Below are positions 1 to 9,369 of a stretch of 64,000 nt of DNA, one piece after another. This DNA is from Rhodococcus koreensis (lineage in GTDB: Bacteria; Actinomycetota; Actinomycetes; Mycobacteriales; Mycobacteriaceae): the NCBI RefSeq assembly GCF_900105905.1, contig NZ_FNSV01000005.1, forward strand, positions 4,030,001 to 4,094,000, given 5' to 3'. The notes below the pieces were generated by a model, which was not told where the DNA came from, ran no database searches, and was given only the letters and a program-made list of their open reading frames with translations. Both the position numbers and the translations under genes were made by a program. Each line of letters starts with the position of its first letter. The stretch's first letter is position 1.

Positions 1-286
1 CGGGCAGCATCAGGAACGCGATCTTCGCGTTCTTCGCCGTCTCGACGGCAATCGAGATGAGTTCCTGCTCGGGCACCTTGGAGAACCCGTAGTTGAACGA
101 GGACCCACCGAGTCCGTCGCCGTGGGTCACCTCGATGACGGGGACCCCGGCGCCATCGAGGGCACCGACGATGGCCCGGACCTCGTCACCGGTGAACTGG
201 TGCCGCTTGTGGTGCGAACCGTCCCGCAGGGAGGTGTCGGTGACGCGGATGTCCCAGCTGGGGTCGAAATGGACCATCGTGCTCAT
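1..286 (-). CDS. hsaF: 4-hydroxy-2-oxohexanoate/-valerate aldolase, N-terminal part
   Basis: Only the first 95 residues are present; the gene runs off the left edge. The family (DmpG/HsaF, a metal-dependent TIM barrel) cleaves 4-hydroxy-2-oxohexanoate or -valerate to pyruvate plus propanal or acetaldehyde. The motif DTSLRDGSHHKRHQF at residues 17-31 carries the conserved Arg, metal-binding Asp and catalytic His, and EVTHGDGLGG at 52-61 belongs to the substrate pocket. The ATG overlaps the stop of the preceding dehydrogenase gene as ATGA, which fits the known channelling complex between the two enzymes. HsaF (steroid ring A route) is preferred over an aromatic-pathway DmpG because hsaE, hsaG, kstD and a KstR operator are adjacent; this preference is inference from context. 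Confidence 0.9.
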   Translation of the reverse strand, partial: MSTMVHFDPSWDIRVTDTSLRDGSHHKRHQFTGDEVRAIVGALDGAGVPVIEVTHGDGLGGSSFNYGFSKVPEQELISIAVETAKNAKIAFLMLP

Positions 287-1185
287 GCCTCCACACTCAG
301 GAGCTTCTGGGCGATCTCCTCGCCCACCTTGGTTGCCGCCGCGGTCATGATGTCGAGGTTGCCCGCGTACGGCGGCAGGAAGTCGCCTGCACCCTCGACC
401 TCGACGAACGTCGTGACCGTCGCCTGCCCGCCCGACACGACGCTCGGGTCGTCGAACTGGGGTTCGTTCAGTAGCCGGTAGCCGGGGACGTACTGCTGGA
501 TGTCCGCGACGACGCGGTGGATGGAATCGGTGATGGCGGCGCGGTCGGCGTCCTCGGGGATCGCGCAGAAGATCGTGTCGCGCATGATCATCGGCGGGTC
601 GGCGGGGTTGAGGATGATGATGGCCTTGCCGCGCTGCGCTCCGCCGATGGTCTCGATGCCGCGGCTGGTGGTCTTGGTGAACTCGTCGATGTTGGCGCGG
701 GTGCCCGGGCCCGCGGAGACGGACGCCACCGAAGCGACGATCTCGGCGTAGGGCACGTCGACGACGCGGGAGACGGCGTACACGATCGGGATCGTGGCCT
801 GCCCGCCGCACGTGATCATGTTGACGTTGGGTGCGCCGAGGTGTTCGCGCAGGTTGGCGGGCGGGACCACGGCCGGTCCGACGGCGGCGGGGGTGAGATC
901 GATGGCGCGGATTCCCGCGGCCTCATACCGTGGTGCGGCCTCACGGTGCACGTACGCCGACGTGGCCTCGAAGACGAGGTCGGGTTTCTCCGGCTGGTTC
1001 AGCAACCAGTCGACGCCGTCCGCGGACGTCTCCAGCCCCATCGTGCGGGCCCGTGCCAGACCCTCGCTCTCGGGGTCGATCCCGATCATCCAGCGGGGTT
1101 CGAGCCACTCGGATCGCTGCAGCTTGTAGAGCAGGTCGGTGCTGATGTTGCCCGAGCCGACGATCGCCACACTTGCCTTGGTCAT
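283..1185 (-). CDS. hsaG: Acylating acetaldehyde/propanal dehydrogenase
   Basis: The 300-residue protein oxidises propanal (or acetaldehyde) released by the aldolase to propionyl-CoA (acetyl-CoA) with NAD and CoA. It begins with the NAD-binding segment VAIVGSGNIST (residues 6-16). The catalytic cysteine is expected at Cys126 in NMITCGGQATIPIVYA. Length matches the DmpF/HsaG family. The ATG at 1185 is chosen over a longer upstream extension because AGGAG lies seven bases before it and the protein then starts directly at the Rossmann strand. It is the middle gene of the leftward hsaE-hsaG-hsaF unit, with a 10-base gap from hsaE and a 4-base overlap with hsaF. Steroid assignment follows from the neighbouring kstD and KstR operator. 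Confidence 0.92.
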   Translation of the reverse strand: MTKASVAIVGSGNISTDLLYKLQRSEWLEPRWMIGIDPESEGLARARTMGLETSADGVDWLLNQPEKPDLVFEATSAYVHREAAPRYEAAGIRAIDLTPAAVGPAVVPPANLREHLGAPNVNMITCGGQATIPIVYAVSRVVDVPYAEIVASVASVSAGPGTRANIDEFTKTTSRGIETIGGAQRGKAIIILNPADPPMIMRDTIFCAIPEDADRAAITDSIHRVVADIQQYVPGYRLLNEPQFDDPSVVSGGQATVTTFVEVEGAGDFLPPYAGNLDIMTAAATKVGEEIAQKLLSVEA

Positions 1186-1195
1186 GAACAAACTC

Positions 1196-1981
1196 CTACT
1201 TGAACTGCAGGGATACGGTGCCGAGCCCACTGAACTCGGCGCGGAAGTGATCGCCCGGGTGCGCGTCGATGGCGCGGGTGCAGGAGCCGGGCAGCACGAT
1301 ATCGCCGGCCTTCAACCGCACGCCGAAGCTCTCGACCTTCTGCGCGAGCCAGGCGACGGCGGTCACCGGGTTGCCGAGCACCGCGTCGCTGCGGCCCTCG
1401 GCCTTGATCTCGCCGTTGCTCGTCAGGACCGCGTCGATCGCCTTGATGTCGATGTCCGCCGGCCGCACCCGGTTCTTGCCGAGCACGAAGCCGGCGGACG
1501 ACGCGTTGTCGGCGATCGTGTCCGGCAGGGTGATCTTCCAGTCGGTGATCCGGCTGTCGATCAGTTCGATGGACGGCGCGAACGCCACGGTGGCGTCGAG
1601 GACGTCCTGTTCGGTGCAGCCTGCGCCGGGAAGGTCGGCGCCCAGCACGAACGCGACCTCCACCTCGACGCGCGGGAAACAGAACCGGGCGGTGTCGACG
1701 GGCTGGTCCTCGAACACTTCCATGTCGGCGAGCAGGTGGCCGTAGTCGGGTTCGTCGACGCCCATCATCTGCTGCATGGCGAGGGACGACAGCCCCACCT
1801 TGTGCCCGACGACCTTCGCGCCGTCCTGCAGCCGGCGGCGGATGTTGATGAGCTGGATCTCGTAGGCGTCGACGACGTCGATGTCGGGGTGGTCCGCGGT
1901 CAGGGGGCCGATGGGGGCGCGGCCGCGTTCCGCGGTGTCGAGCTGATCCGCCAACTCGGTGCGTAGTTGCGTCGAGAGCAT
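1196..1981 (-). CDS. hsaE: 2-hydroxyhexa-2,4-dienoate hydratase
   Basis: This 261-residue protein belongs to the MhpD/HsaE hydratase family, which adds water to 2-hydroxy-2,4-dienoates to give 4-hydroxy-2-oxoacids, the substrate of HsaF. Family marks include GHKVGLSS at residues 59-66 and the metal-ligand pair in RVEVEVAF (Glu106 and Glu108). The ATG at 1981 gives the usual family length and has a GGGAAGG stretch about ten bases upstream; an upstream in-frame extension would be Arg/His rich and unlike the family. It is the first gene of the leftward hsaEGF operon and is divergent from kstD. A degenerate KstR-like site lies 55 bases before the start. Family call is firm; the hexadienoate substrate is inferred from context. 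Confidence 0.9.
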   Translation of the reverse strand: MLSTQLRTELADQLDTAERGRAPIGPLTADHPDIDVVDAYEIQLINIRRRLQDGAKVVGHKVGLSSLAMQQMMGVDEPDYGHLLADMEVFEDQPVDTARFCFPRVEVEVAFVLGADLPGAGCTEQDVLDATVAFAPSIELIDSRITDWKITLPDTIADNASSAGFVLGKNRVRPADIDIKAIDAVLTSNGEIKAEGRSDAVLGNPVTAVAWLAQKVESFGVRLKAGDIVLPGSCTRAIDAHPGDHFRAEFSGLGTVSLQFK

Positions 1982-2035
1982 GGTGTGAGGCCTTCCCTGA
2001 AGTTCGTGTGCGTGCGCACGCCCACCGGTTTCCAC

Positions 2036-2049
2036 TGCAACGTGTTTCG
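2036..2049. promoter_or_regulatory. Degenerate KstR-like operator upstream of hsaE
   Basis: TGCAACGTGTTTCG matches the KstR pattern TnnAACnnGTTnnA at every fixed position except the last. It lies 55 bases before the hsaE start, on the hsaE side of the divergent hsaE/kstD region, so it could serve the leftward promoter while the perfect site at 2114-2127 serves kstD. Binding is not shown by sequence alone. Confidence 0.4.
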
Positions 2050-2113
2050 TTCTTCTTCGTTGGCGTCAGTAATACTTCCTGGCAGAAACGATGGACTGAC
2101 AACCCCATCATTC

Positions 2114-2127
2114 TATAACGTGTTCTA
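2114..2127. promoter_or_regulatory. KstR operator at the kstD start
   Basis: TATAACGTGTTCTA fits the KstR palindrome TnnAACnnGTTnnA exactly. It ends one base before the kstD ATG. The left part, TATAAC (2114-2119), also reads as a -10 element, placing the transcript start at or within a base or two of the ATG, so kstD mRNA is probably leaderless and the repressor would sit directly on the -10. The -35 region is not convincing. Confidence 0.85.
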
Positions 2128-2128
2128 C

Positions 2129-3847
2129 ATGAGCAAGCACGAATACGACATCGTGGTCGTCGGTAGCGGTGCCGGTGGAATGACCGCGGCCCTGACCGCG
2201 GCCCACAAGGGACTCAGCGTCGTCATCCTCGAAAAGGCAGCGCACTTCGGTGGCTCCACCGCGCGCTCCGGCGGTGGCGTCTGGATCCCGAACAACGAGG
2301 CGCTGATCGCCGCGGGCGTCGAGGACACCACCGACGCCGCGCGGACCTACCTCCACAGCATCATCGGCGACGTCGTCCCGAAGGACCGGATCGACGCCTA
2401 CATCGACCGCGGCCCCGAGATGCTGTCGTTCGTGCTGAAGAACAGCCCGCTGAAACTGCAGTGGGTGCCCGAATACTCCGACTACTATCCGGAGGCGCCC
2501 GGCGGTCGGCTCGGCGGACGGTCCGTCGAGCCGACCCCGTTCGACGGCCGGAAACTCGGCGCCGACCTTGCGAAGCTCGAACCCGATTACGTCAAGGCCC
2601 CGTCGAATTTCGTGATCACCCAGGCGGATTACCGCTGGCTGAACCTGCTGATGCGCAACCCGCGCGGTCCGCTGCGGGCCGCCCGGGTCGGGCTCCGGTT
2701 CCTCGGCGCCAAACTCACCGGCAAACGCCTGCTCGTCCGCGGTCAGGCCCTCGTCGCCGGATTGCAGGCCGGACTGAAGGCCGCCGGCGTCCCGATCCTG
2801 CTCGACACCCCGCTCACCGACCTGTACGTGGAAGACGGTGTGGTCAAGGGCGTCAACGCCACGGTCGACGGACAGCCGCAGGTGTTCCGGGCGCGCCGCG
2901 GCGTGGTGATCGCGTCGGGCGGCTTCGAGCACAACGACGAGGCCCGCAAGAAGTACCAGCGGGCGCCGATCGGCACCGAGTGGACCGTCGGCGCGAAAGC
3001 CAACACGGGCGACGGCATCTGGGCCGGCGAAAAGCTCGGTGCCGCGCTCGATCTGATGGAGGACGCGTGGTGGGGGCCGTCCATCCCGCTCACCGGCGGA
3101 CCGTGGTTCGCGCTGTCCGAGCGGAGCCTGCCCGGCTGCATCATGATCAACGAATCCGGCAAGCGCTTCGTCAACGAATCGGCACCGTACGTCGAGGCGA
3201 CGCACGCGATGTACGGCGGCACGCACGGCCAGGGCGACGGGCCGGGCGAGAACGTCCCGTGCTGGCTCGTCCTCGACCAGCGGTACCGCGACCGGTACGC
3301 GTTCGCCGGCGTCACCCCGCGGTCCCCGTTCCCCGGTCGCTGGCTGAAGGCCGGTGTCATCGTCAAGGCCGGCGCCGTCGCCGAACTGGCCGGGAAGATC
3401 GGCGTGCCCGTCGACGCACTCACCGAAACGGTCTCGCGCTTCAACACTTTCGCCCGGAACGGCAAGGACGAGGACTTCGGCCGCGGCGAGAGCGGATACG
3501 ACCATTACTACGGGGATCCCCGCAACAAGCCGAACCCGAGCCTCGGCGCGCTCGAGAAGGCGCCGTTCTTCGCCGTCAAGATGGTTCCGGGCGACCTCGG
3601 CACCAAGGGCGGGCTCCGCACCGACCGCAACGCCCGCGTGCTCCGGGCGGACGGCAGCACCATCGAGAACCTCTACGCGGTGGGCAATGCCAGCGGTCCG
3701 GTGATGGGCCACACCTACGCCGGCCCCGGCGCGACCATCGGTCCGGCGATGACGTTCGGCTACCTCGCGGTTCTCGATATCCTCGAGAAGTCCGCCCAGT
3801 CCGACTCGCCGACGTCACTGACCGGAGACGCCACCAATGCCCATTGA
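2129..3847 (+). CDS. kstD: 3-ketosteroid delta-1-dehydrogenase
   Basis: This 572-residue flavoprotein introduces the C1-C2 double bond in ring A of 3-ketosteroids such as androstenedione, the step needed for opening ring B. The FAD-binding signature DIVVVGSGAGGMTAALTA starts at residue 7, and the C-terminal block GHTYAGPGATIG contains the Tyr530 expected to act in catalysis. The length is typical of KstD1-type enzymes. The ATG at 2129 is chosen because the dinucleotide-binding strand begins seven residues later; a longer reading would place the KstR operator inside the coding region. There is no ribosome binding site before it, consistent with a leaderless message. The end overlaps the next hydratase gene by 11 bases. 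Repression by KstR is expected from the operator. Confidence 0.95.
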   Translation: MSKHEYDIVVVGSGAGGMTAALTAAHKGLSVVILEKAAHFGGSTARSGGGVWIPNNEALIAAGVEDTTDAARTYLHSIIGDVVPKDRIDAYIDRGPEMLSFVLKNSPLKLQWVPEYSDYYPEAPGGRLGGRSVEPTPFDGRKLGADLAKLEPDYVKAPSNFVITQADYRWLNLLMRNPRGPLRAARVGLRFLGAKLTGKRLLVRGQALVAGLQAGLKAAGVPILLDTPLTDLYVEDGVVKGVNATVDGQPQVFRARRGVVIASGGFEHNDEARKKYQRAPIGTEWTVGAKANTGDGIWAGEKLGAALDLMEDAWWGPSIPLTGGPWFALSERSLPGCIMINESGKRFVNESAPYVEATHAMYGGTHGQGDGPGENVPCWLVLDQRYRDRYAFAGVTPRSPFPGRWLKAGVIVKAGAVAELAGKIGVPVDALTETVSRFNTFARNGKDEDFGRGESGYDHYYGDPRNKPNPSLGALEKAPFFAVKMVPGDLGTKGGLRTDRNARVLRADGSTIENLYAVGNASGPVMGHTYAGPGATIGPAMTFGYLAVLDILEKSAQSDSPTSLTGDATNAH

Positions 3848-4703
3848 TCCGAACATCGCCATCGGGGCCGAACTGCCCACCCAGGAGTTCTCCTGGACCA
3901 GTTCCGACGTCCAGCACTACCACCTCGCTCTCGGCGCCGGGTCGCGCCCGCTCGACGAGAGGGAGTTGCGCTACCTGACCGACGGGACACCGCAGGTGCT
4001 TCCGACGTTCGCCACGGTCGCCGCGAACTTCCACGCCACCGAGGCGCCGAGCGTGTCGTTCCCGGGAGTCGAGATCGACCTCGCCAAGGTCGTCCACGGC
4101 ACCCAGGAAGTGACCGTGCACCGGCCGATTCCCCCGGAGGGCAAGGCCCGCACCACCACCCGCATCGCCGAGGTGTGGGACAAGGGCAAGGCCGCCGTCA
4201 TCGTGCAGGAATCGGTGACCACCGACCTCGACGGCACTCCCCTGTGGACCGGGCGGTCGTCCATCTTCGCCCGCGGCGAAGGCGGTTTCGGCGGTGAGCG
4301 CGGACCGTCCCAGTCCGTGGAGTTGCCCGACCGGCCCGCCGACGTCGAGGTCGACACCCCCGTCCTCCCGCAGCAGGCACTGATGTACCGGATGTGCGGT
4401 GACCGCAACCCCCTGCATTCCGACCCGAAGTTCGCTTCCGCCGCAGGGTTTCCCGCCCCCATCCTGCACGGCCTGTGCACGTACGGAATGGTGTGCAAGG
4501 CGGCCGTGGACGCGGTCCTCGACTCGGACGCAGCGCAGGTCGCAGGATTCCGGGTCCGGTTCGCCGGCGTCGTGTTCCCCGGCGAGACACTGCACACGCG
4601 GATCTGGAAGGAACAGGGAAGCTTCCTCATCTCGGCGACGGTCCCCCAGCGCGATCACGCCCCAGCCCTGGCCGACGTGGTCCTGACCCTGACCGAGGGG
4701 TGA
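3837..4703 (+). CDS. hsd4B: MaoC-family steroid enoyl-CoA hydratase
   Basis: This 288-residue double hot-dog protein is a MaoC/hydratase-2 type enzyme that hydrates 2-enoyl-CoA thioesters. The hydratase-2 active site is seen as YRMCGDRNPLHSDP, with Asp189 and His194 as the catalytic pair; the N-terminal half is the degenerate copy. It matches in length and order the mycobacterial Rv3538 (Hsd4B/ChsH3), which lies beside kstD and acts on sterol side-chain enoyl-CoAs. The start lies 11 bases inside kstD, so the two are co-translated under the same KstR operator. Enzyme class is firm; the precise side-chain intermediate is by analogy with the mycobacterial protein. Confidence 0.88.
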   Translation: MPIDPNIAIGAELPTQEFSWTSSDVQHYHLALGAGSRPLDERELRYLTDGTPQVLPTFATVAANFHATEAPSVSFPGVEIDLAKVVHGTQEVTVHRPIPPEGKARTTTRIAEVWDKGKAAVIVQESVTTDLDGTPLWTGRSSIFARGEGGFGGERGPSQSVELPDRPADVEVDTPVLPQQALMYRMCGDRNPLHSDPKFASAAGFPAPILHGLCTYGMVCKAAVDAVLDSDAAQVAGFRVRFAGVVFPGETLHTRIWKEQGSFLISATVPQRDHAPALADVVLTLTEG

Positions 4704-4874
4704 CAGTTACCGAAATTTGACCGAATTCGCCCAGTTCCGGCGGATATTCGCAATTGCCAGGCACGACGCCGCAACACTTTGTACGCTGTCCGTGACCTCA
4801 TCGAGACGTGTCAACCGATGGTCGGGGCGGTTCCACGGCTCTTCACGAGCAGTAGCGAACAAAGGGGGGACCTC

Positions 4875-5402
4875 GTGTCCCAGCGCAGACCTCTCCGTCC
4901 CGTGCGCCGTGCCGCCGTTGCCGGTGCTCTCGCGTTCTGTGCGACCGCTCTCGTCGCTCTTCCCGCGAATGCCGCACCGGTGGCGGGCAGTTCCGACAGC
5001 GGCAGCACCGGCGGCAGTTCGATGGGTTCGTCCGTTCTCCCGACGCCCATTCCCACTCCGACGGGGCTGGCCGCGCTCGCGGCCGCGACGACCCAGACGG
5101 GCAAGCCCTATCTGTGGGGTGGGACGGGTCCGGACGCGTGGGACTGCTCGGGTCTGGTGCAATGGGCATTCCGGCAGGCCGGGGTGAACCTGCCGCGCAC
5201 TACCTGGGAGCAGGCCGAGGTCGGTGCCCACATTCCGCTGTGGGCGCTGGCTCCCGGCGACATCGTGGTGCTCAACGACGACGCGTCGCACATCGGTATC
5301 TACGCGGGCTTCGGTCAGGTCTTCAATGCGTACGGGCGCGGCGTGCCGGTGGGTCTGGCGCCGCTGTCGCAGTTCCACATCTACGACATCCGGCGGTTCT
5401 GA
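4875..5402 (+). CDS. Secreted NlpC/P60 cell-wall peptidase
   Basis: The 175-residue protein has an Arg-rich n-region, a hydrophobic segment and an Ala-X-Ala cleavage site (residues 1-34), then a Ser/Gly/Pro linker and an NlpC/P60 domain from about residue 63. The catalytic cysteine is Cys91 in WDCSGLVQWAF and the histidine is His139 in ASHIGIYAG; Asn151 probably holds the third polar position. Such enzymes cut D-glutamyl-meso-diaminopimelate bonds in peptidoglycan stem peptides. GTG at 4875 is chosen because AGGGGGG lies eight bases upstream and the signal peptide then begins correctly. It stands alone between the kstD unit and a convergent operon, whose last gene overlaps its 3' end by 22 bases. 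No link to sterol catabolism is visible. Confidence 0.85.
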   Translation: MSQRRPLRPVRRAAVAGALAFCATALVALPANAAPVAGSSDSGSTGGSSMGSSVLPTPIPTPTGLAALAAATTQTGKPYLWGGTGPDAWDCSGLVQWAFRQAGVNLPRTTWEQAEVGAHIPLWALAPGDIVVLNDDASHIGIYAGFGQVFNAYGRGVPVGLAPLSQFHIYDIRRF

Positions 5403-5695
5403 CGGTCGCCGACGTACGGCCACACCGCGACGACGAACAGCACCACCACCGCGACCGGTCCGAGCAGGGCCGCCCACGCGGGCGCGTCCGGCAGTGCCGC
5501 CGCCAGCACGGCCACGGCGCCGGCGGCGACCGCTCCCAGCAGGAGCGTCGGGATTCCCCGGGCGGGGCCGACGTAGGCGACGAGCAGCAGTGCCGTCGCC
5601 GCGACGCCGGCAGCGGCCGCCGCGGGCGCGGACGCGTCGCCCAGGACGAGCGCGATGAGCGCCCCCTGCACCGCGAGCACCGCAACCCATCTCAT
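5381..5695 (-). CDS. Small membrane protein ending the MoxR/DUF58 operon
   Basis: This 104-residue protein is almost entirely Ala/Val/Leu hydrophobic and should form three or four membrane helices: a first near residues 3-16, a second around 20-40, a third around 45-62 and a last at about 70-90, before the basic tail DRQNRRMS. I do not recognise a family. Its ATG overlaps the stop of the DUF58 gene as ATGA, making it the fifth and last gene of the operon, so it may be a membrane partner of the DUF58/DUF4129 proteins. Its 3' end overlaps the convergent NlpC/P60 gene by 22 bases. Confidence 0.6.
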   Translation of the reverse strand: MRWVAVLAVQGALIALVLGDASAPAAAAAGVAATALLLVAYVGPARGIPTLLLGAVAAGAVAVLAAALPDAPAWAALLGPVAVVVLFVVAVWPYVGDRQNRRMS

Positions 5696-6912
5696 CGGTG
5701 CGCTCCCGACAGCCTGCGGGCCCGGTCCGCGAGGGCCAGCGCCAGATCCAGTGCCGAATCGTCCTCCCACGCCACCACCGGGACCCCGAGGACACCCATG
5801 TTCCGGTACATGTTCCGGCGCTCGAGCCGCCACATCCGGCCGGTCATCGGATCGAGTTCGTGCTCGAACGGCGGACCGCGGAGGACGTCGACGGCCACGA
5901 CGACGTGACCGCGCCTCCGCAACTCCAGCAGCGACAGCGCGAACCCGGTGTCCAGCATGGTGGAGAACGCGATGACCACCGCCCGCGGCGGCAACGCGAC
6001 CCGCGGGACCAGCGTGCCCTCAGCCGCGCCGCCGGCGTCGAGGACGGTGTCGAGGATCCGGTAGAACTGCCTGCGCCCGATGTCGGCGCCGAGCCACCGC
6101 AGCCGGAGACCGTGGGCGACGACCCCGGCCCGATCGCCGCGTTGCAGGGCTGTCTGCACCACCTGCGTCGCCCCGCGGACGGTGCGGTGCAGACTCTCCG
6201 ACGCCGGGCCGGGCGCCTGCGGGGTGGTGTCGAGTACGGCGACGACGTCGGCGGCGCGGTCCATGATCCGTTCGGTCACGTGCAGCCTGCCGCGCCGTGC
6301 ACTGACGGGCCAGTTGACGCTGCGCAGCGGATCTCCCGGGGCGTGCGGCCGGATGTCGCCGAATTCGACTCCCGAACCGAATCGTCGGGTGCTGTGTGCG
6401 CCGATCCGGTCCGGAAGCGGGGAGTGCGGGAGTGGCGTCGGCGTCGGCGGTGCCAGCGGAAAGATCCGCAGTTCCGTGGCGGGAACCCGCGCCGTCGCGG
6501 TCAGCAGGCCGCCGCCCGCGCGCGCCGTGACGATCAGTGCGGGTTCGTATCGACCCCACCGGTCCGCGGACAGCAGGTACTCGCCGTCGCCGGTCTGCTC
6601 GACCCGGTAGCTGTCGGACGGCGCCGGTGTCACCGTCAGTTCCGCCGCGCCGCCGCACGTCGTCACGTCCACCGAGAACTGCACGGATTCGGATTCGAAG
6701 CACCGCACGGTGCCGCCCGAACTGTCGACCCGCACTCCGGTGGCAGGTCGCGGCAACCACGTCAGCGCACCGAGCGCGCCCAGCATCGGGGCGGCGAACA
6801 CCATCAGTTCCCACCACCGCCCCACGACGCCCACGGTCAGTGCCACGGCCGCGCAGGTCGTCAGGGCGAGGGCCGCCGGCGACGCCCGCCACGTCAGCGG
6901 GTGCTCTGTCAT
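5692..6912 (-). CDS. DUF58 domain protein
   Basis: The 406-residue protein has two membrane helices near the N terminus (about residues 10-45), then a beta-rich region and a DUF58 segment with the family motif EFGDIRPHAPGDPLRSVNW followed by SARRGRLHV, and a von Willebrand-A-like C-terminal part (VVAVLDTTPQAP). DUF58 proteins almost always travel with MoxR ATPases and are thought to work in assembly or activation of membrane or secreted complexes; the exact role is unknown. The ATG at 6912 places the helices at the N terminus. It is fourth in a leftward operon, 13 bases after the MoxR gene and overlapping the small membrane protein gene. Confidence 0.85.
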   Translation of the reverse strand: MTEHPLTWRASPAALALTTCAAVALTVGVVGRWWELMVFAAPMLGALGALTWLPRPATGVRVDSSGGTVRCFESESVQFSVDVTTCGGAAELTVTPAPSDSYRVEQTGDGEYLLSADRWGRYEPALIVTARAGGGLLTATARVPATELRIFPLAPPTPTPLPHSPLPDRIGAHSTRRFGSGVEFGDIRPHAPGDPLRSVNWPVSARRGRLHVTERIMDRAADVVAVLDTTPQAPGPASESLHRTVRGATQVVQTALQRGDRAGVVAHGLRLRWLGADIGRRQFYRILDTVLDAGGAAEGTLVPRVALPPRAVVIAFSTMLDTGFALSLLELRRRGHVVVAVDVLRGPPFEHELDPMTGRMWRLERRNMYRNMGVLGVPVVAWEDDSALDLALALADRARRLSGAHR

Positions 6913-6925
6913 CGTTCCCTCGGCG

Positions 6926-7876
<951 letters not shown>

Positions 7877-7878
7877 CG

Positions 7879-8361
7879 TCACAGCTGCTCCAGTCGTTGC
7901 AGGATCCGGTCGAGGACGTCCCGGCCCGGACCGGGCTCCGTCCTGTCGACGCGCTGGACGCCGTCGGGATCGACCCACCGCCACAGGTCGCCGAAGAACA
8001 CTTCACCCGCGGCGGCGGTGTCGGCGGGGTCGAGTCCCTGCCGCTGTCCGGTGGACTGCTGGAATTCGCGCGCCAGCAACGGACGCAGATGGTGATCCCA
8101 GTCGCCGCGGGTACCGTCCGCCCAGCTGATCAACGATTCCGTCCGCGCCATCCAGCGGGCCGTCGCCTCGGCCCGTTCCGCTTCCAGACCCGACGTGTCG
8201 CCGTCGACGTCTGCGGGTGCCATCCGTCGCCGAATCTCGAAGAGCACCAGCGCCGTCACCGCTCCCGCAATCAGCACGGCGGCGCCGTACCGGCCCGCGG
8301 CCACCAGCGGGACCTCGACGGCCAGTACCACTCCGACCCCGATTACCGCGACGGCGAGCAC
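7879..8361 (-). CDS. Membrane protein of the MoxR operon, unknown function
   Basis: The 160-residue protein has two strongly hydrophobic helices at residues 2-20 and 24-44, separated by a short loop, then a charged soluble tail with conserved-looking Trp residues (ISWADGTRGDWDHH, FFGDLWRWVDPDG). I do not recognise a named family, but proteins of this size and form are regularly found between DUF4129 and MoxR genes in actinobacteria. The GTG at 8361 is the only start that keeps the first helix; it overlaps the end of the DUF4129 gene by 19 bases. It is the second gene of the operon. Confidence 0.75.
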   Translation of the reverse strand: MLAVAVIGVGVVLAVEVPLVAAGRYGAAVLIAGAVTALVLFEIRRRMAPADVDGDTSGLEAERAEATARWMARTESLISWADGTRGDWDHHLRPLLAREFQQSTGQRQGLDPADTAAAGEVFFGDLWRWVDPDGVQRVDRTEPGPGRDVLDRILQRLEQL

Positions 8362-9314
8362 GCATCGCTCCCCAGGTCGGCGAGCACGCGCCGGAGCAGG
8401 TCCGCGGCCTCGTCACGGTGCTGTTCGCCCATCGGATGCAGGCTGAACCGCGCCTCCGAGAACAGCCGCACCAGCGGCGCCGCCGCCTCGAAGCGCAGCG
8501 CTCCGAGTTGGACTGCGCGAGCCAGTACTTCGGACGGTGTGTCCGAATCCCGCGGCTCGGCGCCCGGCGCCGTCCGCAATGCGTCCTCCATGGCCGCGTA
8601 ACTGGCGATGATGGCCTCGCGCGGCGGCAGACTGGGGGCCACGACCACGGCGAGACCTTCCTCCGCGGCCCGGGCCAGCGACTGCGCGCCTGCCGGAGCG
8701 TCGGGGGAACTCGCCGCGGTCCAGGCGCCGACCCGAGCCCGGAGGGGGCGCCTGGCCACGGCGCCGAGGATCAGCAACGTCACCAGCATCGGCCCGACAA
8801 TCGCTGCCGCGGTCCATAATTCCGCCAGGTCCTCGCGGGCCTCGGCAACCGTGTCGGGCGGCGGGACCGTCTCGCCGGGGACCACCTGGTCGGTGCGGTC
8901 GGCCCCCTCGTCGGCGGCGTGGGTCGTCGTCGGCCGCTGACGGCCCGGGGGTTCGTCGCCACGGACGGATCCGAGGAGGAACGCCGCGGCCACGAGAAGG
9001 GAGGCGAACACCGCCCACCCGACCACGTGCCGGCGCGAGACCGAGGACCCGGTGTTCCCGGTCGGCCCGACCGTCGGCGGGTCCGGGGCGACCCGTGGCC
9101 GGCCGCCGCGCACGGCCGACGCGAGCGCCACGGCCGCGACGACGACGGCGATCGCCGAGAGCACGACCAACGCGCGCGTCGCCCCCGCACCCGGCTCCGC
9201 CGTGGCAGGGGTGTCGGGCGCGGGGACCGCCCTGACCACAAGGGTGACCGTCACGACGGCCGCCAGCAGGGCGACCGTGTGGACGACCCTGCTCATCACC
9301 CGACGGTCCGGCAT
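8343..9314 (-). CDS. DUF4129 domain membrane protein
   Basis: This 323-residue protein has hydrophobic helices near residues 12-28, 48-66, 98-116 and 176-194 and a soluble C-terminal DUF4129 domain (from about residue 215) with the family pattern ASYAAMEDAL followed by a segment ending in LRRVLADL. DUF4129 is usually encoded with MoxR and DUF58 proteins and in some bacteria is fused to transglutaminase-like domains; its function is not established. The ATG at 9314 has GGGAGTGAGG immediately upstream; an alternative GTG at 9347 lacks a ribosome binding site. It is the first gene of the leftward five-gene operon. Confidence 0.8.
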   Translation of the reverse strand: MPDRRVMSRVVHTVALLAAVVTVTLVVRAVPAPDTPATAEPGAGATRALVVLSAIAVVVAAVALASAVRGGRPRVAPDPPTVGPTGNTGSSVSRRHVVGWAVFASLLVAAAFLLGSVRGDEPPGRQRPTTTHAADEGADRTDQVVPGETVPPPDTVAEAREDLAELWTAAAIVGPMLVTLLILGAVARRPLRARVGAWTAASSPDAPAGAQSLARAAEEGLAVVVAPSLPPREAIIASYAAMEDALRTAPGAEPRDSDTPSEVLARAVQLGALRFEAAAPLVRLFSEARFSLHPMGEQHRDEAADLLRRVLADLGSDACSPSR

Positions 9315-9369
9315 CCTCACTCCCGAGTTGCCCCTCCATCGTGACACGCGGGGACCGGGAAAATCACTC

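Noticed and set aside
2108..3712. Minus-strand open frame opposite kstD
   Set aside because: Antisense shadow of kstD, low-complexity and without motifs.
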